From Defluviicoccus sp. (lineage in GTDB: Bacteria; Pseudomonadota; Alphaproteobacteria; MPNO01), in NCBI GenBank assembly GCA_022823775.1, contig JAJEHI010000072.1, positions 1 to 64,000 on the forward strand: a DNA stretch of 64,000 nucleotides, read 5' to 3'. Shown piece after piece: positions 52,647 through 63,067 of the stretch. Positions within the stretch are counted from its first letter, which is position 1. Every line of letters starts with the position of its first letter. The notes below the pieces were generated by a model. It saw only the letters and a list, made by a program, of their open reading frames with translations. It did no database searches and was not told where the DNA came from. Made by a program: the position numbers and the translations under genes.

Positions 52647-54980
52647 TTGACCACACCGGAAACGATCGACGATCGCCGGGCTCTGATACTCGGCCGCGGG
52701 TATTTCTTCGACGACCTCGACCCGCCGGGATGTCTGCACATCCATTTCCTGAGAAGTCCCTTCGCACGCGCGCGGATAGCCGGCATCGATTGCACCGCGG
52801 CCGGTGCCATGGACGGCGTGGTCCGGGTCCTTACGGGCGCGGAGCTCGCCGAAACGACCGCGCCGGTTGCCGCCCGCATGGACGAGGCCGACTGGTACCG
52901 CTACCGCCCTACCGCATGGCCGCTGATCGCCGAGACCGAAGTGCGCTTCGCGGGCGAAATCGTCGCTGCCGTCGTCGCGCGCGACGCTTATGTCGCCGAG
53001 GATGCCGCTTCGCTGATCGATATCGAGTACGAGCCCGGAGATCCGGTCGCCGATGCCGCCTCGGCGCTTCGCGACGGCGCGCCGCTGGTTCACGAGGCGC
53101 TCGGCGGCAACATCCTGTTCGAGAGCCGGTTCGTCAGCGACCCCGAGGCCGACCCCTTCGCAACCGCGGCGGTGGTCGTTTCGGGCCGGTTCCGCCACCC
53201 CCGCGTCGCGCCCTCGCCCATCGAATGCTGCGGCTGCCTCGCGGTCCATGACCGGCGCGACGACGTGATCGAAATCCGTTCGCCGACCCAGGTTCCGCAT
53301 ATCCTGCGGGACGGAATCGCGAAATTCCTGCGCCTGCCCGAGTCGAAGATCAGGGTGCGGACGACCGATATCGGGGGCGGGTTCGGGGTGAAAATGCTCC
53401 TCTACCCCGAAGAGGCCATCACCGCCTTCGCGGCGCGCTCTCTCGGCGGCGCCGTCAAGTGGACCCAGGACCGGCTCGAGCACCTGGAGCGCGGGTATCA
53501 CGCCCGGGACGCGGTGATCGAAGCCTCGCTGGCCGCCGACGAAGAAGGCCGGATCCTCGGCATGAAGGCGGAGGTCCGGTGCGATTCGGGCGCCTACAGC
53601 CCGTACCCGCTCGGCCCGTCGCTGGAACCGCATACCGCGTTGGTCGGCCTTCCCGGGCCCTACGCCATTCCCTTCATGGACTACACCTCGCGCGCGGTCG
53701 CGACCAACAAGTGCCCGACCGGACCCTATCGCGGCGTCGGGTTCGGTCTCTGTCCGCTTGTGACGGAGAGCCTGGTAGACGCGCTCGCGCGGAAGATCGG
53801 CGCGGATCGTGTCGCGGTCAGGCGTCGCAACCTGGTGCCGACGGGGGCTTTTCCGTTCAAGACCGTCGGCGGCGGGGTCATCGACAGCGGCGATTACCAC
53901 GGGCTGCTGGCGAAGCTGCTGGATGCCGCCCGGATCGACGAAGAGCACGATGGAGGCGGACGCAGGGTCGGAATCGGCGTTTCCTGCTTCATAGAGCCCA
54001 CCGGCATGGGATGCACGGTGTTCCGGGGGCGCGGGATGACCGACGTTCCGGGCTACGATTCGGCGGTGCTTCGGGTCGCCCGGTCGGGCGCGGTCGAGGC
54101 CTATGTGACGACGCCCTCCATGGGCCAGCAGCCTTTCAGGGCGATGCGGCGGATCGTGGCCGACGGGTTCGGAATCGACGAGGCGCGCGTTCACGTCTCC
54201 TGCACCGACACCGAGACGATGCCGCACGGTTCGGGCGCCTTCGCAAGCCGCGGATTGGTCTCCGGCGGAGGCGCGCTGCAGAAGGCGGTTCGACAGGCGG
54301 TCGACCGGATGAAGCGGTTCGCCGCGCTCAAGCTCGAGGTCGATCCGGCGGACGTGGTCTTTGCCGACGGCCGGTTCGCTGACGGGCACAATTCGAACCG
54401 GTTCGCGACCTTCGAGGAAATCGCCGACTTCGCCCATTCGCCCAGCCCCGACCTGCCCGAAGGGCTGCCGCACGGGTTGCAGGTTGCGGCCACCTTCGAC
54501 ACGCCGGGCGCCGCGACATCGGCGGCGATGCATATCGCCGTCGTGGCGGTCGACACCGAGACCGGCGAGGTCGAAATCCTCAAATACGTCGTCGCCGAGG
54601 ATTGCGGCAGGATCGCCGATCTTGAGGTCGTCGAAGGCCAGACCTGGGGCGGCGTCATGCAGGGGATCGGGGCGGCGCTGCTGGAAGAGGTCCGCTACGA
54701 CGAGGCCGGGCAGCTCCAGTCGGCGAATTTCGCCGATTACATGATCCCGGGCGCGTTCGAGGCGCCGGGGATCGAGATCGTCCATCAGGAGACCCCCTCG
54801 CCGATCACCGAAGGCGGTTACAAGGGTGTGGGGGAGAGCGGCACGATCGGCGCGCCCGCGGCCATCGCCGGCGCCGTGTTGGACGCGCTCGGCCTTGAAT
54901 GCGACGATGTGCGGCTGCCGCTCAGCCCGGACCGCATACGGAGTCTGATCGCGGCGTCGGAGGCGGGCTCAGCCGTCTGA
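52647..54980 (+). CDS. Molybdenum hydroxylase large subunit, CoxL-like (second copy)
   Basis: Protein of 777 residues from a TTG start with TAGGGGGCCGAG upstream; the longer frame starting in the SDR gene is not credible. Features are LGRGYFFDDLDPPG, DIGGGFGVKMLLYPEE, the active-site loop TGPYRGVGFG and the catalytic glutamate in YKGVGESGTIGAPAAI. The loop differs from both other copies and from CO dehydrogenase. It ends 12 bases inside the convergent CoxG-like gene. Confidence 0.9.
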   Translation: MTTPETIDDRRALILGRGYFFDDLDPPGCLHIHFLRSPFARARIAGIDCTAAGAMDGVVRVLTGAELAETTAPVAARMDEADWYRYRPTAWPLIAETEVRFAGEIVAAVVARDAYVAEDAASLIDIEYEPGDPVADAASALRDGAPLVHEALGGNILFESRFVSDPEADPFATAAVVVSGRFRHPRVAPSPIECCGCLAVHDRRDDVIEIRSPTQVPHILRDGIAKFLRLPESKIRVRTTDIGGGFGVKMLLYPEEAITAFAARSLGGAVKWTQDRLEHLERGYHARDAVIEASLAADEEGRILGMKAEVRCDSGAYSPYPLGPSLEPHTALVGLPGPYAIPFMDYTSRAVATNKCPTGPYRGVGFGLCPLVTESLVDALARKIGADRVAVRRRNLVPTGAFPFKTVGGGVIDSGDYHGLLAKLLDAARIDEEHDGGGRRVGIGVSCFIEPTGMGCTVFRGRGMTDVPGYDSAVLRVARSGAVEAYVTTPSMGQQPFRAMRRIVADGFGIDEARVHVSCTDTETMPHGSGAFASRGLVSGGGALQKAVRQAVDRMKRFAALKLEVDPADVVFADGRFADGHNSNRFATFEEIADFAHSPSPDLPEGLPHGLQVAATFDTPGAATSAAMHIAVVAVDTETGEVEILKYVVAEDCGRIADLEVVEGQTWGGVMQGIGAALLEEVRYDEAGQLQSANFADYMIPGAFEAPGIEIVHQETPSPITEGGYKGVGESGTIGAPAAIAGAVLDALGLECDDVRLPLSPDRIRSLIAASEAGSAV

Positions 54981-55595
54981 ACGAACGCCGAACAGACCCT
55001 TCAGCCAGCGGACGATGGCGTTCCACATCACGCTGGCGCCGAGCGAAAAACCGGAGATCGGCTTGGCGGCAGGCGCGGGCGGCGGGGCGGATGGGGCGTC
55101 GTCGGCGCCCGAGGGTGCCTCCGTGTCTTCCGCGCCGCGTTCCGCCACGATCTGCTCGTGAAGCGCGTCGGCGAACCGGTCGATCAGCTGCGTCGCCACG
55201 TCCTTGATCATGCCGACGCCGCGGCCGTACTGGGCGACCGAGCCGGAGAGCTGCAGGTCGGTTCGGATCTCGACCGTGGTCGTGCCGTCGTCGGCCGGGA
55301 TCAGGCGGAAGTCGACATTGGCGTTGGCGCCGCCCCGGCCCTTGGAGTCCCGTCCCTGGGCCTTGACGCGGGCGGAATGACCCTCGTCGTCGCGGTCCTC
55401 GAACCGGGCGTCGCCCGCGAAGGTCAGCGCCACCGGGCCCAGCCGGACGGATACCTTGCCCTTGAAGCTGTTCTCGTCGATCACCTCGGTGAGCTCGGCG
55501 CCCGGCATGCAGGGGGCGATCCGCTCGACGTCGGTCAGGATTGCCCAGGCTTGGTCGACCGGCACCCCGACGTTGAATGAATTCTCGAACTCCAA
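54969..55595 (-). CDS. CoxG-like SRPBCC protein
   Basis: Protein of 208 residues. Residues 1-150 form a carbon-monoxide-dehydrogenase subunit G (SRPBCC) domain: FENSFNVGVPVDQAWAILTD, CMPGAELTEV, GPVALTFAGDARF. After an acidic, Pro/Ala-rich linker the C-terminal LGASVMWNAIVRWLKGLFG helix could attach it to the membrane, as CoxG is thought to do for CO dehydrogenase. It follows the third CoxL-like gene by 28 bases. A role in docking or maturing these hydroxylases is inferred. Confidence 0.88.
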   Translation of the reverse strand: MEFENSFNVGVPVDQAWAILTDVERIAPCMPGAELTEVIDENSFKGKVSVRLGPVALTFAGDARFEDRDDEGHSARVKAQGRDSKGRGGANANVDFRLIPADDGTTTVEIRTDLQLSGSVAQYGRGVGMIKDVATQLIDRFADALHEQIVAERGAEDTEAPSGADDAPSAPPPAPAAKPISGFSLGASVMWNAIVRWLKGLFGVRSDG

Positions 55596-55623
55596 GTCAG
55601 CCTCCTGTCCGCCGGCGTCCGGA

Positions 55624-57948
55624 CTAGCTGGCGGCGCGGTCGATGGTGCGCCATACCGTTTCGGGACTCGCCGGCATGTCGATCGCCGAGACGCCGAGCG
55701 GGCTCAACGCGTCGACGATGGCGTTCATCAGCGCCGGCATCGCACCGACGCACCCCGCTTCGCCGGCGCCCTTGATGCCGAGCGGGTTGGTCGGGGTCGG
55801 CACCTCGTTGATCTCCATCTCGAAGCTTGGAAGGTCGTCGGCGCGCGGCATCGTGTAATCCATGAACGATCCCGCGATCAACTGGCCCGACTCCCGGTCC
55901 CACACCACGTTCTCCATCAGGATCTGGCCCACGCCCTGGGCGATCCCGCCGTGGAGTTGCCCCTCCATCAGAAGCGGGTTGAGCACGGTGCCGACATCGT
56001 CGACCGCGGCATAGCGCAAAATGTCGATCTCGCCGGTTTCGGGGTCGATCTCCACCTCGCAGACATGGCATCCGTTGGGAAAGGTCGGCGCCGGCGGCGT
56101 CCAGGCGGCCCACTCGTTGATGCCGGGCTCGAACCCGGGAGGCACCGTCATGAACGACTGGGCCAATTTGGCCGCGTCGACCAGCCCGATCGTCCGGTCG
56201 GTTCCGGCGACCGTGAAGGTGCCGTCGGCGAACTCGATATCCTCCTCCGCCGCCTCCAGCTTGTGCGCGGCGATCTTGCGGCATCTCTCGATCGCCTTGT
56301 CGGCCGCCAGCATGATCGACGCGCCGCCCACGCCGGATGAGCGCGAGCCGAAGGTCCCGGTGCCGGCCATGACCTCGTCGGAGTCGCCCTGCGAGATGCG
56401 GATCTGCTCGAATTCCAGCCCCAGCTTGTCGGACAGCATCTGACGGAACACCGTCTCGTGCCCCTGGCCGTGGTTATGGGTTCCCATCGTCAGGGTGAGC
56501 GAGCCCGAGGGGTCGAACCGGATCTGCGCCCATTCCGGCGGACCGCCGGCCGATTGTTCGATGACGTTGGAGATGCCGATCCCCAGCAGCTTGCCGCGCG
56601 CTTCGGCGTCGGCCCGGCGGGCGTCGCGGTCGCCGTAATCGACCAGCGCCAGAGCGCGGTCCATGTTGGTCTCGAACTCGCCCGAATCGTACGTGAAGAC
56701 GAGGCCGGTGGCGAAGGGGAACGCATCGGGGGCGATGTAGTTGCGCCTCCGGAGCTCGGTCGGATCGATGCCCATCTCGTCCGCCGCCGTGTCGATGACC
56801 CGCTCGATCGCATACGCCGCCTCCGGCCTGCCCGCGCCGCGATAAGGCCCGGTGGATGCGGTGTTGGTGAAGACGCCTGTCACATGGGTATAGATCGCCG
56901 GTGTCCGGTAGGGGCCCGCGAGCGAGCCCAGGTTGTTGGTCGAGGAATGGGGGCCGAGCAGGGTCAGATAGGCGCCGAGATTAGCCGTCGTGCGAACCCG
57001 GAAACCGAGGAACTCGCCGTCCTTGGAAAGGGCGAGTTCGGCGGTCGAGATGTTGTCGCGCGCCTGATCGTCGACCATGAACCCTTCGGCGCGGTCGCCG
57101 GTCCACTTGACCGGACGGCCGAGCATCTTCGAGGCGAAGAGGCACATCGTGTATTCGCAATAGGGGCCGGAGCGCATCCCGAAGGCACCGCCCATGTCGT
57201 GGCTGACGACGCGGAGATCGCCCTCCGGCACCTTGAGGATCGGGGAAGCGGTCGCCATGCGAACGCCGTGCGGACCCTGGGTCCCGGTATAGAGGGTGTA
57301 GCGCCCGGTGAACCCGTCGAACTCGCCGATGCAGGCGCGCGGCTCCATCGGCGCGACGGCGACGCGGGTGACGATAAAGTCGAGCCTGGTGACATGGTCG
57401 GCCTCGGCGAAGGCCCGCTCGACCGCGTCGCTGTCGCCCTGTTCGAAGACGAAACAGACATTGTCGGGTGCTTCCGGCCACACCGCGGGCGCGCCCTCTG
57501 CCTGCGCACCGGCGGTCGCGGTGACCGAGGGAAGCGGCGCGTAATCGACCTCGATAAGCTCGGCGGCATCGCGCGCTCCGTCATGGGTCTCGGCGACGAC
57601 GAACGCCACGTAGTCGCCGACCAGCCGCACCCGCTCCTTGCGGAGCGGTAGGTTGGGCGGGGTGAACATCGGCGAGCCGTCCGCACTGTTGCGCGGCACC
57701 GCGCAGGGAATGCTGCCGAGCCCCGCGGCCTCGACATCGTCATGGGTATAGACCGCGAGCACGCCGGGAACGGCGGCCGCCGCGGCCGTGTCGATCAAGC
57801 GGATCTCCGCATGGGCGTGGGGCGAACGCAGGACGTAGCCATAAGCCTGGTATGGCCGGTTCAGGTCGTCGCTGTAGCGCCCGCCGCCTCTGAGCAGGCG
57901 CGGGTCTTCCCAGCGCGGCACCCCTTGGCCGATACCGAACTTCGTCAT
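55624..57948 (-). CDS. Molybdenum hydroxylase large subunit, CoxL-like (third copy)
   Basis: Protein of 774 residues with VPRWEDPRLLRGGGRYSDDL, DMGGAFGMRSGPYCEY, the active-site loop TGPYRGAGRPEA and the catalytic glutamate in KGAGEAGCVGAMPAL. The YRGAGR loop is that of so-called form II CoxL proteins, whose substrates are mostly unknown and which are not established CO dehydrogenases. It is co-transcribed with the CoxG-like gene. Confidence 0.9.
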   Translation of the reverse strand: MTKFGIGQGVPRWEDPRLLRGGGRYSDDLNRPYQAYGYVLRSPHAHAEIRLIDTAAAAAVPGVLAVYTHDDVEAAGLGSIPCAVPRNSADGSPMFTPPNLPLRKERVRLVGDYVAFVVAETHDGARDAAELIEVDYAPLPSVTATAGAQAEGAPAVWPEAPDNVCFVFEQGDSDAVERAFAEADHVTRLDFIVTRVAVAPMEPRACIGEFDGFTGRYTLYTGTQGPHGVRMATASPILKVPEGDLRVVSHDMGGAFGMRSGPYCEYTMCLFASKMLGRPVKWTGDRAEGFMVDDQARDNISTAELALSKDGEFLGFRVRTTANLGAYLTLLGPHSSTNNLGSLAGPYRTPAIYTHVTGVFTNTASTGPYRGAGRPEAAYAIERVIDTAADEMGIDPTELRRRNYIAPDAFPFATGLVFTYDSGEFETNMDRALALVDYGDRDARRADAEARGKLLGIGISNVIEQSAGGPPEWAQIRFDPSGSLTLTMGTHNHGQGHETVFRQMLSDKLGLEFEQIRISQGDSDEVMAGTGTFGSRSSGVGGASIMLAADKAIERCRKIAAHKLEAAEEDIEFADGTFTVAGTDRTIGLVDAAKLAQSFMTVPPGFEPGINEWAAWTPPAPTFPNGCHVCEVEIDPETGEIDILRYAAVDDVGTVLNPLLMEGQLHGGIAQGVGQILMENVVWDRESGQLIAGSFMDYTMPRADDLPSFEMEINEVPTPTNPLGIKGAGEAGCVGAMPALMNAIVDALSPLGVSAIDMPASPETVWRTIDRAAS

Positions 57949-58133
57949 CGTTTCCTTCCCGATCGCTCCACCGGCGTCGACGGCCGAATCCCCCTCGGCG
58001 CGGCAATGCGTTCCACGGCCGCCGAGTTCGGCGCTGTCATCTGCGGACGCCGGATGATAGGGGAAGGGCCGGACGGCAACAACGCCGCCAGCCGGTCCGA
58101 TTCCCGCCGCCGAACTCCTGTATAAGGGATGGG

Positions 58134-59288
58134 ATGGAAGGGACGCTGGACACTCTCTCGGCCTTCGTCCGGCATGCCGACGGCATCCGGGAAGCCGAAG
58201 TGCTCGGGTTGGAGATCGGCGCGGTCGCGACGGCGGCGCTGGTTTTCGTCGTTTGCCTGCTGTTGCGCGGCGTCTTCACCCGCGTTGTGGTGCGGCGCCT
58301 GGCGCGTTGGGCGGAGAAGACCGAGAGCAGGCTCGACGACGAGGCGGTCGCGGCGCTGGAGCCGCCCCTACGGTTCATGCCGCTGGTACTCGGCCTCTTT
58401 CTGGCGAAGGCGATCCTGCCGTTCGCCGGGCTGGCCGAGCGCATCGCGGACGACCTCCTGCGGTCGCTGGCCGCGTTCGTCCTGTTCTGGGCCTTGTATC
58501 GCCTCGCCGAGCCGCTCCGCGGGTTGGCCTCCCGGGTCGAGGAGAAGATCGGCGCCGAGGTGGTGGACTGGTCGATCCGCGGACTCAAGATCGCATTCGT
58601 TGCCCTCGGCGCAATAACCGTGCTTGAGATATGGGGGATAGAAGTCGGTCCCATTCTGGCCGGGCTGGGGCTGATCGGGGTCGCGGTCGCGCTCGGCGCG
58701 CAGGACCTTTTCCGCAACCTGATCGCGGGGCTCCTCATCATCGGCGAGCGCCGGCTCGCGCATGGCGAGTGGATCAAGATCGACGGCGGCGTCGAGGGCA
58801 CGGTCGAGGCGATAGGATTTCGCTCCACCCGGGTCCGGCAGTTCGACAAGGCGCCGATCTACGTCCCCAACTCCAAATTGTCGGATACCGCGGTCGTCAA
58901 CTACACGCGGATGACCCACCGGCGCATCTACTGGATGATCGGGGTGGAATACCGCACGACCGTAGACCAGCTGAGGCAAATCCGGGACGGGATCGAGGCT
59001 TTCCTGCTGGAAGACGAAGCGTTCGCCCATCCGCCGGAGGTTCCGACCTTCGTCCGCATCGACCGGTTCTCCGATTCCTCGATCGATATCATGGTCTATT
59101 GCTTCACGGTGACCACGTCGTGGGGTGAGTGGCTGGCGATCAAGGAACGGCTCGCCTACCGCATCAAGACGATCGTCGAGGAAGCAGGGACCGGCTTCGC
59201 CTTCCCGTCCCGGTCGCTCTATGTGGAGAGCGGCGGCGATGCGCCGGAAATCTTCGTTCCGCCGGAATCCGTCAAAGCGGAAGATTAG
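58134..59288 (+). CDS. Mechanosensitive ion channel, MscS family
   Basis: Protein of 384 residues with about five membrane helices; the pore-lining TM3 is GLGLIGVAVALGAQDLFRNL, followed by the MscS beta domain (AHGEWIKIDGGVEGTVEAIG, APIYVPNSKLSD). It opens under membrane tension to release solutes after osmotic downshock. GTATAAGGG just upstream may act as promoter element. The next gene lies 100 bases downstream. Confidence 0.92.
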   Translation: MEGTLDTLSAFVRHADGIREAEVLGLEIGAVATAALVFVVCLLLRGVFTRVVVRRLARWAEKTESRLDDEAVAALEPPLRFMPLVLGLFLAKAILPFAGLAERIADDLLRSLAAFVLFWALYRLAEPLRGLASRVEEKIGAEVVDWSIRGLKIAFVALGAITVLEIWGIEVGPILAGLGLIGVAVALGAQDLFRNLIAGLLIIGERRLAHGEWIKIDGGVEGTVEAIGFRSTRVRQFDKAPIYVPNSKLSDTAVVNYTRMTHRRIYWMIGVEYRTTVDQLRQIRDGIEAFLLEDEAFAHPPEVPTFVRIDRFSDSSIDIMVYCFTVTTSWGEWLAIKERLAYRIKTIVEEAGTGFAFPSRSLYVESGGDAPEIFVPPESVKAED

Positions 59289-59312
59289 CTCCCGCCAGAA
59301 CCGGCCACGGCG

Positions 59313-59343
59313 TTGACTAAATCGCGGGCGGGAAACATATATT
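59313..59343 (+). promoter_or_regulatory. Candidate promoter of the argD operon
   Basis: TTGACT at 59313-59318 and the AT-rich CATATATT at 59336-59343 are separated by about 17-19 bases. They lie about 45-75 bases before the argD start, in an otherwise GC-rich gap. Confidence 0.5.
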
Positions 59344-59388
59344 CGCGTTCCGCGGGTCGAAGCGCCCGCTTTCTTTTGGGGAACAGTC

Positions 59389-60561
59389 ATGATTCCGGCC
59401 GTCATGCCGAGCTACGGACGCACGGACATCGCGTTCGAACGCGGAGAGGGACCCTATCTCTTTGCTGCGGACGGTCGACGATTCCTCGATTTCGGCGCCG
59501 GCATCGCGGTCACGGTCGCGGGCCACTGCCATCCGCACCTGGTGGACGCGCTGACCCGCCAGGCGGGGCAATTGTGGCACACATCGAACCTGTACCACAT
59601 TCCCGGGCAGACCCGGCTCGCCGAGCGTCTGACCGCGGCGAGCTTCGCCGACACGGTATTCTTCTGCAACTCGGGCGCGGAGGCGATGGAGGCGTCGCTC
59701 AAGACCGCGCGCAAGTTCCAGTTCGAGTCCGGACGGGAGGAGCGCTACCGGTTCGTCGTCTTCGAAGACAGCTTCCACGGGCGGACTCTCGCGCTGATCG
59801 CGGCGGGCGCGAGCGACGCGCACCGGCGCGGATTCGGTCCGATGCTCGATTCCTTCGACCGCGTGGCCTACGGCGACCTCGACGCAGTGAAGGCGGCCAT
59901 CGGCCCGCAGACAGCCGGCATCGTCGTCGAGCCGGTGCAGGGCGAGGGCGGCATCCGGCCCGCCGGTCCGGCCTTCCTGCGCGGGTTGCGCGCGCTCGCC
60001 GATGAGCACCGGCTGGCGCTGATCTACGACGAGGTGCAGTGCGGCATCGGCCGGACCGGCTATCTCTTCGCCCACGAAGCCGCGGACGCGCCGCCCGACA
60101 TAATGGCGGTCGCCAAGGGACTCGGCGGCGGGTTCCCCATCGGCGCCTGTCTGGTGGACGAGGAAGCGGCCGTCGGGATGGTGCCCGGCACGCATGGCAG
60201 CACCTTCGGCGGCAATCCTCTGGCGAGCGCCGCCGCCAACGCGGTGCTCGACATCGTGCTGGAAGATGGATTCCTCGACGGGGTGAAGGAGCGCGGCGCG
60301 GCCCTGGGCGCTGCGCTCGGCGACCTCGCCCGGCGCTACCAGGGGGTCATCGCGGATGTGCGCGGCGTCGGCTTCATGTGGGGCATGAAGTGCGTCGGCC
60401 CGAATGCGGAGCTGAGCGGGCTTATGTTCGACAAGGGGCTCCTCAACGTGATCGCCGGCGACAACATGGTGCGCCTGTTGCCGCCCCTGATTGCCACCGA
60501 GGAACACATCGCCGAGGCGCTCGAGACGGTCGAGGCCTGCTGCTCCGAGATCGCCAAATGA
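59389..60561 (+). CDS. argD: Acetylornithine aminotransferase
   Basis: Protein of 390 residues, class III PLP aminotransferase. The cofactor lysine is K243 in [15 protein letters not shown]. Other features are [25 protein letters not shown] and [12 protein letters not shown]. It makes N-acetylornithine from N-acetylglutamate semialdehyde in arginine synthesis and may also act in lysine synthesis. It overlaps argF by four bases (ATGA). The argD-argF-hslO order is common in alphaproteobacteria. Confidence 0.93.
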   Translation: MIPAVMPSYGRTDIAFERGEGPYLFAADGRRFLDFGAGIAVTVAGHCHPHLVDALTRQAGQLWHTSNLYHIPGQTRLAERLTAASFADTVFFCNSGAEAMEASLKTARKFQFESGREERYRFVVFEDSFHGRTLALIAAGASDAHRRGFGPMLDSFDRVAYGDLDAVKAAIGPQTAGIVVEPVQGEGGIRPAGPAFLRGLRALADEHRLALIYDEVQCGIGRTGYLFAHEAADAPPDIMAVAKGLGGGFPIGACLVDEEAAVGMVPGTHGSTFGGNPLASAAANAVLDIVLEDGFLDGVKERGAALGAALGDLARRYQGVIADVRGVGFMWGMKCVGPNAELSGLMFDKGLLNVIAGDNMVRLLPPLIATEEHIAEALETVEACCSEIAK

Positions 60562-61469
60562 CCCGGCCCCGGCATTTTCTCGACCTTGCCGAGAACGAGC
60601 CGGCGGTGCTCCGCCGGCTGATCGACACGGCGCTCGCGCTGAAGGCCGACCCGGCCTCGCTGGACGATCCCGCGCCGCTCGCCGGGCGGACGCTCGCGAT
60701 GATCTTCGAGAAACCTTCGACGAGAACCCGCGTCTCCTTCGAAGTCGGGATGCGGAGCCTCGGCGGGGACGTGATCGTCCTCAGCCCGAACGATATGCAG
60801 ATCGGCCGCGGCGAGACGATCGAGGACACCGCGCGGGTGCTGTCGCGCTACGTCGATGCGATCATGATCCGCACCTTCGAGGCGGACACGCTTGCCGCCC
60901 TGGCCGAGCACGCCACGGTCCCGGTGATCAACGGGCTCACCGGCCGATCGCACCCCTGCCAGCTGATGGCCGACGTGATGACATTCGAGGAGCACCGGGG
61001 ACCGATCGAGGATCGCATCGTCGCGTGGTCGGGGGACGGCAACAACGTCGCCTGCTCGTGGATCGAGGCGGCGGCGGCGTTCAATTTCGAACTCCGCCTC
61101 GCCTGCCCGCCGGTGCTCGCGCCGCCCGCCGCGATCGTCGAACGGGCGGAGCGGAACGGCGGGCGCATCGCGCTGACGGAAGACCCCTGCGAAGCCGCGT
61201 ACGGGGCGGACTGTGTGGTGACCGATACCTGGGTGTCGATGGGCGACGACGCGGAAGACCACCGGCACAACATTCTCGCGCCGTATCAGGTCGACGAGCG
61301 CCTGATGGCGCGCGCCAAGCCCGACGCGATTTTCATGCACTGCCTGCCCGCGCATCGCGGTGAGGAGGTAACCGCGGGCGTCATCGACGGGCCGCAATCG
61401 GTGGTCTGGGACGAGGCGGAAAACCGTCTCCACGCCCAGAAGGCGATCCTGCTCTGGTGCCTGGAATGA
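60558..61469 (+). CDS. argF: Ornithine carbamoyltransferase
   Basis: Protein of 303 residues with the carbamoyl-phosphate loop STRTR (54-58), [21 protein letters not shown] and the ornithine-binding [12 protein letters not shown]. It converts ornithine and carbamoyl phosphate to citrulline. It overlaps argD and hslO by four bases on each side. Confidence 0.95.
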   Translation: MTRPRHFLDLAENEPAVLRRLIDTALALKADPASLDDPAPLAGRTLAMIFEKPSTRTRVSFEVGMRSLGGDVIVLSPNDMQIGRGETIEDTARVLSRYVDAIMIRTFEADTLAALAEHATVPVINGLTGRSHPCQLMADVMTFEEHRGPIEDRIVAWSGDGNNVACSWIEAAAAFNFELRLACPPVLAPPAAIVERAERNGGRIALTEDPCEAAYGADCVVTDTWVSMGDDAEDHRHNILAPYQVDERLMARAKPDAIFMHCLPAHRGEEVTAGVIDGPQSVVWDEAENRLHAQKAILLWCLE

Positions 61470-62446
61470 CCGGGGCCGGCGCCTCTTTCGTCACGGAGGG
61501 GCCGGCAGGGCTGGTCGACACCGATATCGTGCTGCCGTTCCAGATCGAGACCCAGGCGGCGCGCGGCAAACTTGTCCGCCTCGGCGGCACGGTGGACAGG
61601 ATCCTCTCGCGGCGAAACTATCCGGCGCCGGTGGCGACGCTCCTGGGCGAGCTCGCGGTGCTGGCCGCCCTGGTCTCTTCGGCGCTGAAGGACGAGGGCG
61701 TTCTGACCGTCCAGGTGAAGGGCGACGGCCCGGTCGGCATGCTGGTCGCCGATGCCACGTCTTCCGGCGAGCTGCGCGCCTATGCGGCGTTCGACGGCGG
61801 CACGCTGGACGGTGTGCTGGCGGGGGAGGGTTCCGCCGACTGGCGGACCGCTCCGGTGCCCCGGCTGATCGGAGCGGGCTATCTGGCCCTCACCGTCGAC
61901 CGGGGACCCGAGGTCGAGCGCTATCAGGGCATCGTTGAGCTCAGCGGAGGGTCGCTCGCGGATTGCGCGCACCGACATTTCCGCGAGTCCGACCAGAACC
62001 AGGCGGCGTTCAAGCTCGCGGTCGCGCCCACCGGCCCGAGCGGAGCATGGCGCGCGGGCGGCATGATGATGCAGCGCCTGCCCGACAGCGGCCGGGCACG
62101 TCTTTCCGGCGAGGCTCCCGACGACGACCTCGAGGAGAGCTGGCGGCGCGCCCTGGTGCTGATGGGGTCGTGCACGCCCGGCGAGCTGGTCGACGCCCGC
62201 CTGCATCCCCACGAGCTCCTCTACCGCCTGTTCCACGAGGACGGGGTGCGGGTGTTCGAGCCGCATGCGCTCGCGCATGGCTGCCGCTGCTCCCGCGACA
62301 GGGTGGAAGTGACGCTGCGATCCTTCCCGCGCGAGGAGATCGCGGATCTGGAGGTCGACGGGCAGGTCGTCGTCACCTGCGAGTTCTGCGGCGAGCGCTA
62401 TGCCTTCGACGAGGACGACATAGAGCGCCTCTACCGGACCAATTGA
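61466..62446 (+). CDS. hslO: Hsp33 redox-regulated chaperone
   Basis: Protein of 326 residues. The substrate-binding N-terminal domain is followed by the zinc switch: C-x-C in [10 protein letters not shown] and C-x2-C in TCEFCGERY, which is the redox centre that activates Hsp33 holdase activity upon oxidation. I start it at the ATG overlapping argF. No second chaperone gene is linked. Confidence 0.93.
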   Translation: MTGAGASFVTEGPAGLVDTDIVLPFQIETQAARGKLVRLGGTVDRILSRRNYPAPVATLLGELAVLAALVSSALKDEGVLTVQVKGDGPVGMLVADATSSGELRAYAAFDGGTLDGVLAGEGSADWRTAPVPRLIGAGYLALTVDRGPEVERYQGIVELSGGSLADCAHRHFRESDQNQAAFKLAVAPTGPSGAWRAGGMMMQRLPDSGRARLSGEAPDDDLEESWRRALVLMGSCTPGELVDARLHPHELLYRLFHEDGVRVFEPHALAHGCRCSRDRVEVTLRSFPREEIADLEVDGQVVVTCEFCGERYAFDEDDIERLYRTN

Positions 62447-62449
62447 ACC

Positions 62450-63046
62450 GTGAGGTTGCCGATTCCCCACCTGTCCGGATGCGCGGCGCTGCTGCTTGCC
62501 TTGGTCGTTACCGGATGTACGTCCGTGCCCACGGCCCCGAGCCATCCGGAGATTCGCTTCGCCGACAAGCCGCCGATCCTCCTCGACGTTGCCAGGATCG
62601 ACATCGTCGACGCCTATCGGCCGCCTTTGAAGGCCCCGAACGGGGAGCATCTGTTTCCCGTGCGGCCGTCGCAAGCGGCCAGGCGATGGGCACGCGACCG
62701 TCTGCGCGCCGGCGGCACGACGGGCCGGGCCGAGGTCGCGATCCGCGATGCATCGGCGACCGAAACGGCGCTCGAGCGTACCGACGGTGTCCGCGGCGCA
62801 TTCACCACCGACCAGGCGGAACGCTACGACGCCGCCATTACGATTTCCGTACATATTCTCGATTCGCTCGGGAAGGAGCTGGCCAACGCGTCCGCGACCG
62901 CCCGCTATTCGCGCACCGTGGCCGAGGACGTGACGCTCAACGAGCGCGAGCGCGTGTGGCACCGCATGACGACGGCGATGATGCATGCGCTCGACAAGGC
63001 GCTTGAGGGCCAGATGAAGAAGAGCCTCGCGGCGTATATCGAGTGA
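62450..63046 (+). CDS. Putative lipoprotein
   Basis: Protein of 198 residues from a GTG start three bases after hslO. A signal peptide ends in the lipobox VVTGC (C23). The mature part, with KPPILLDVARIDIVDAYRPP, has no enzyme motif and ends in a helical segment. It is probably an outer- or inner-membrane lipoprotein of a conserved family I cannot name. Confidence 0.83.
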   Translation: MRLPIPHLSGCAALLLALVVTGCTSVPTAPSHPEIRFADKPPILLDVARIDIVDAYRPPLKAPNGEHLFPVRPSQAARRWARDRLRAGGTTGRAEVAIRDASATETALERTDGVRGAFTTDQAERYDAAITISVHILDSLGKELANASATARYSRTVAEDVTLNERERVWHRMTTAMMHALDKALEGQMKKSLAAYIE

Positions 63047-63067
63047 GCCCGGCCGGGAACGCCCGGA

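Noticed and set aside
49504-57948. Carbon monoxide dehydrogenase cluster
   Set aside because: None of the three large subunits has the AYRCSFR loop required for form I CO dehydrogenase, and CoxM/CoxS are missing.
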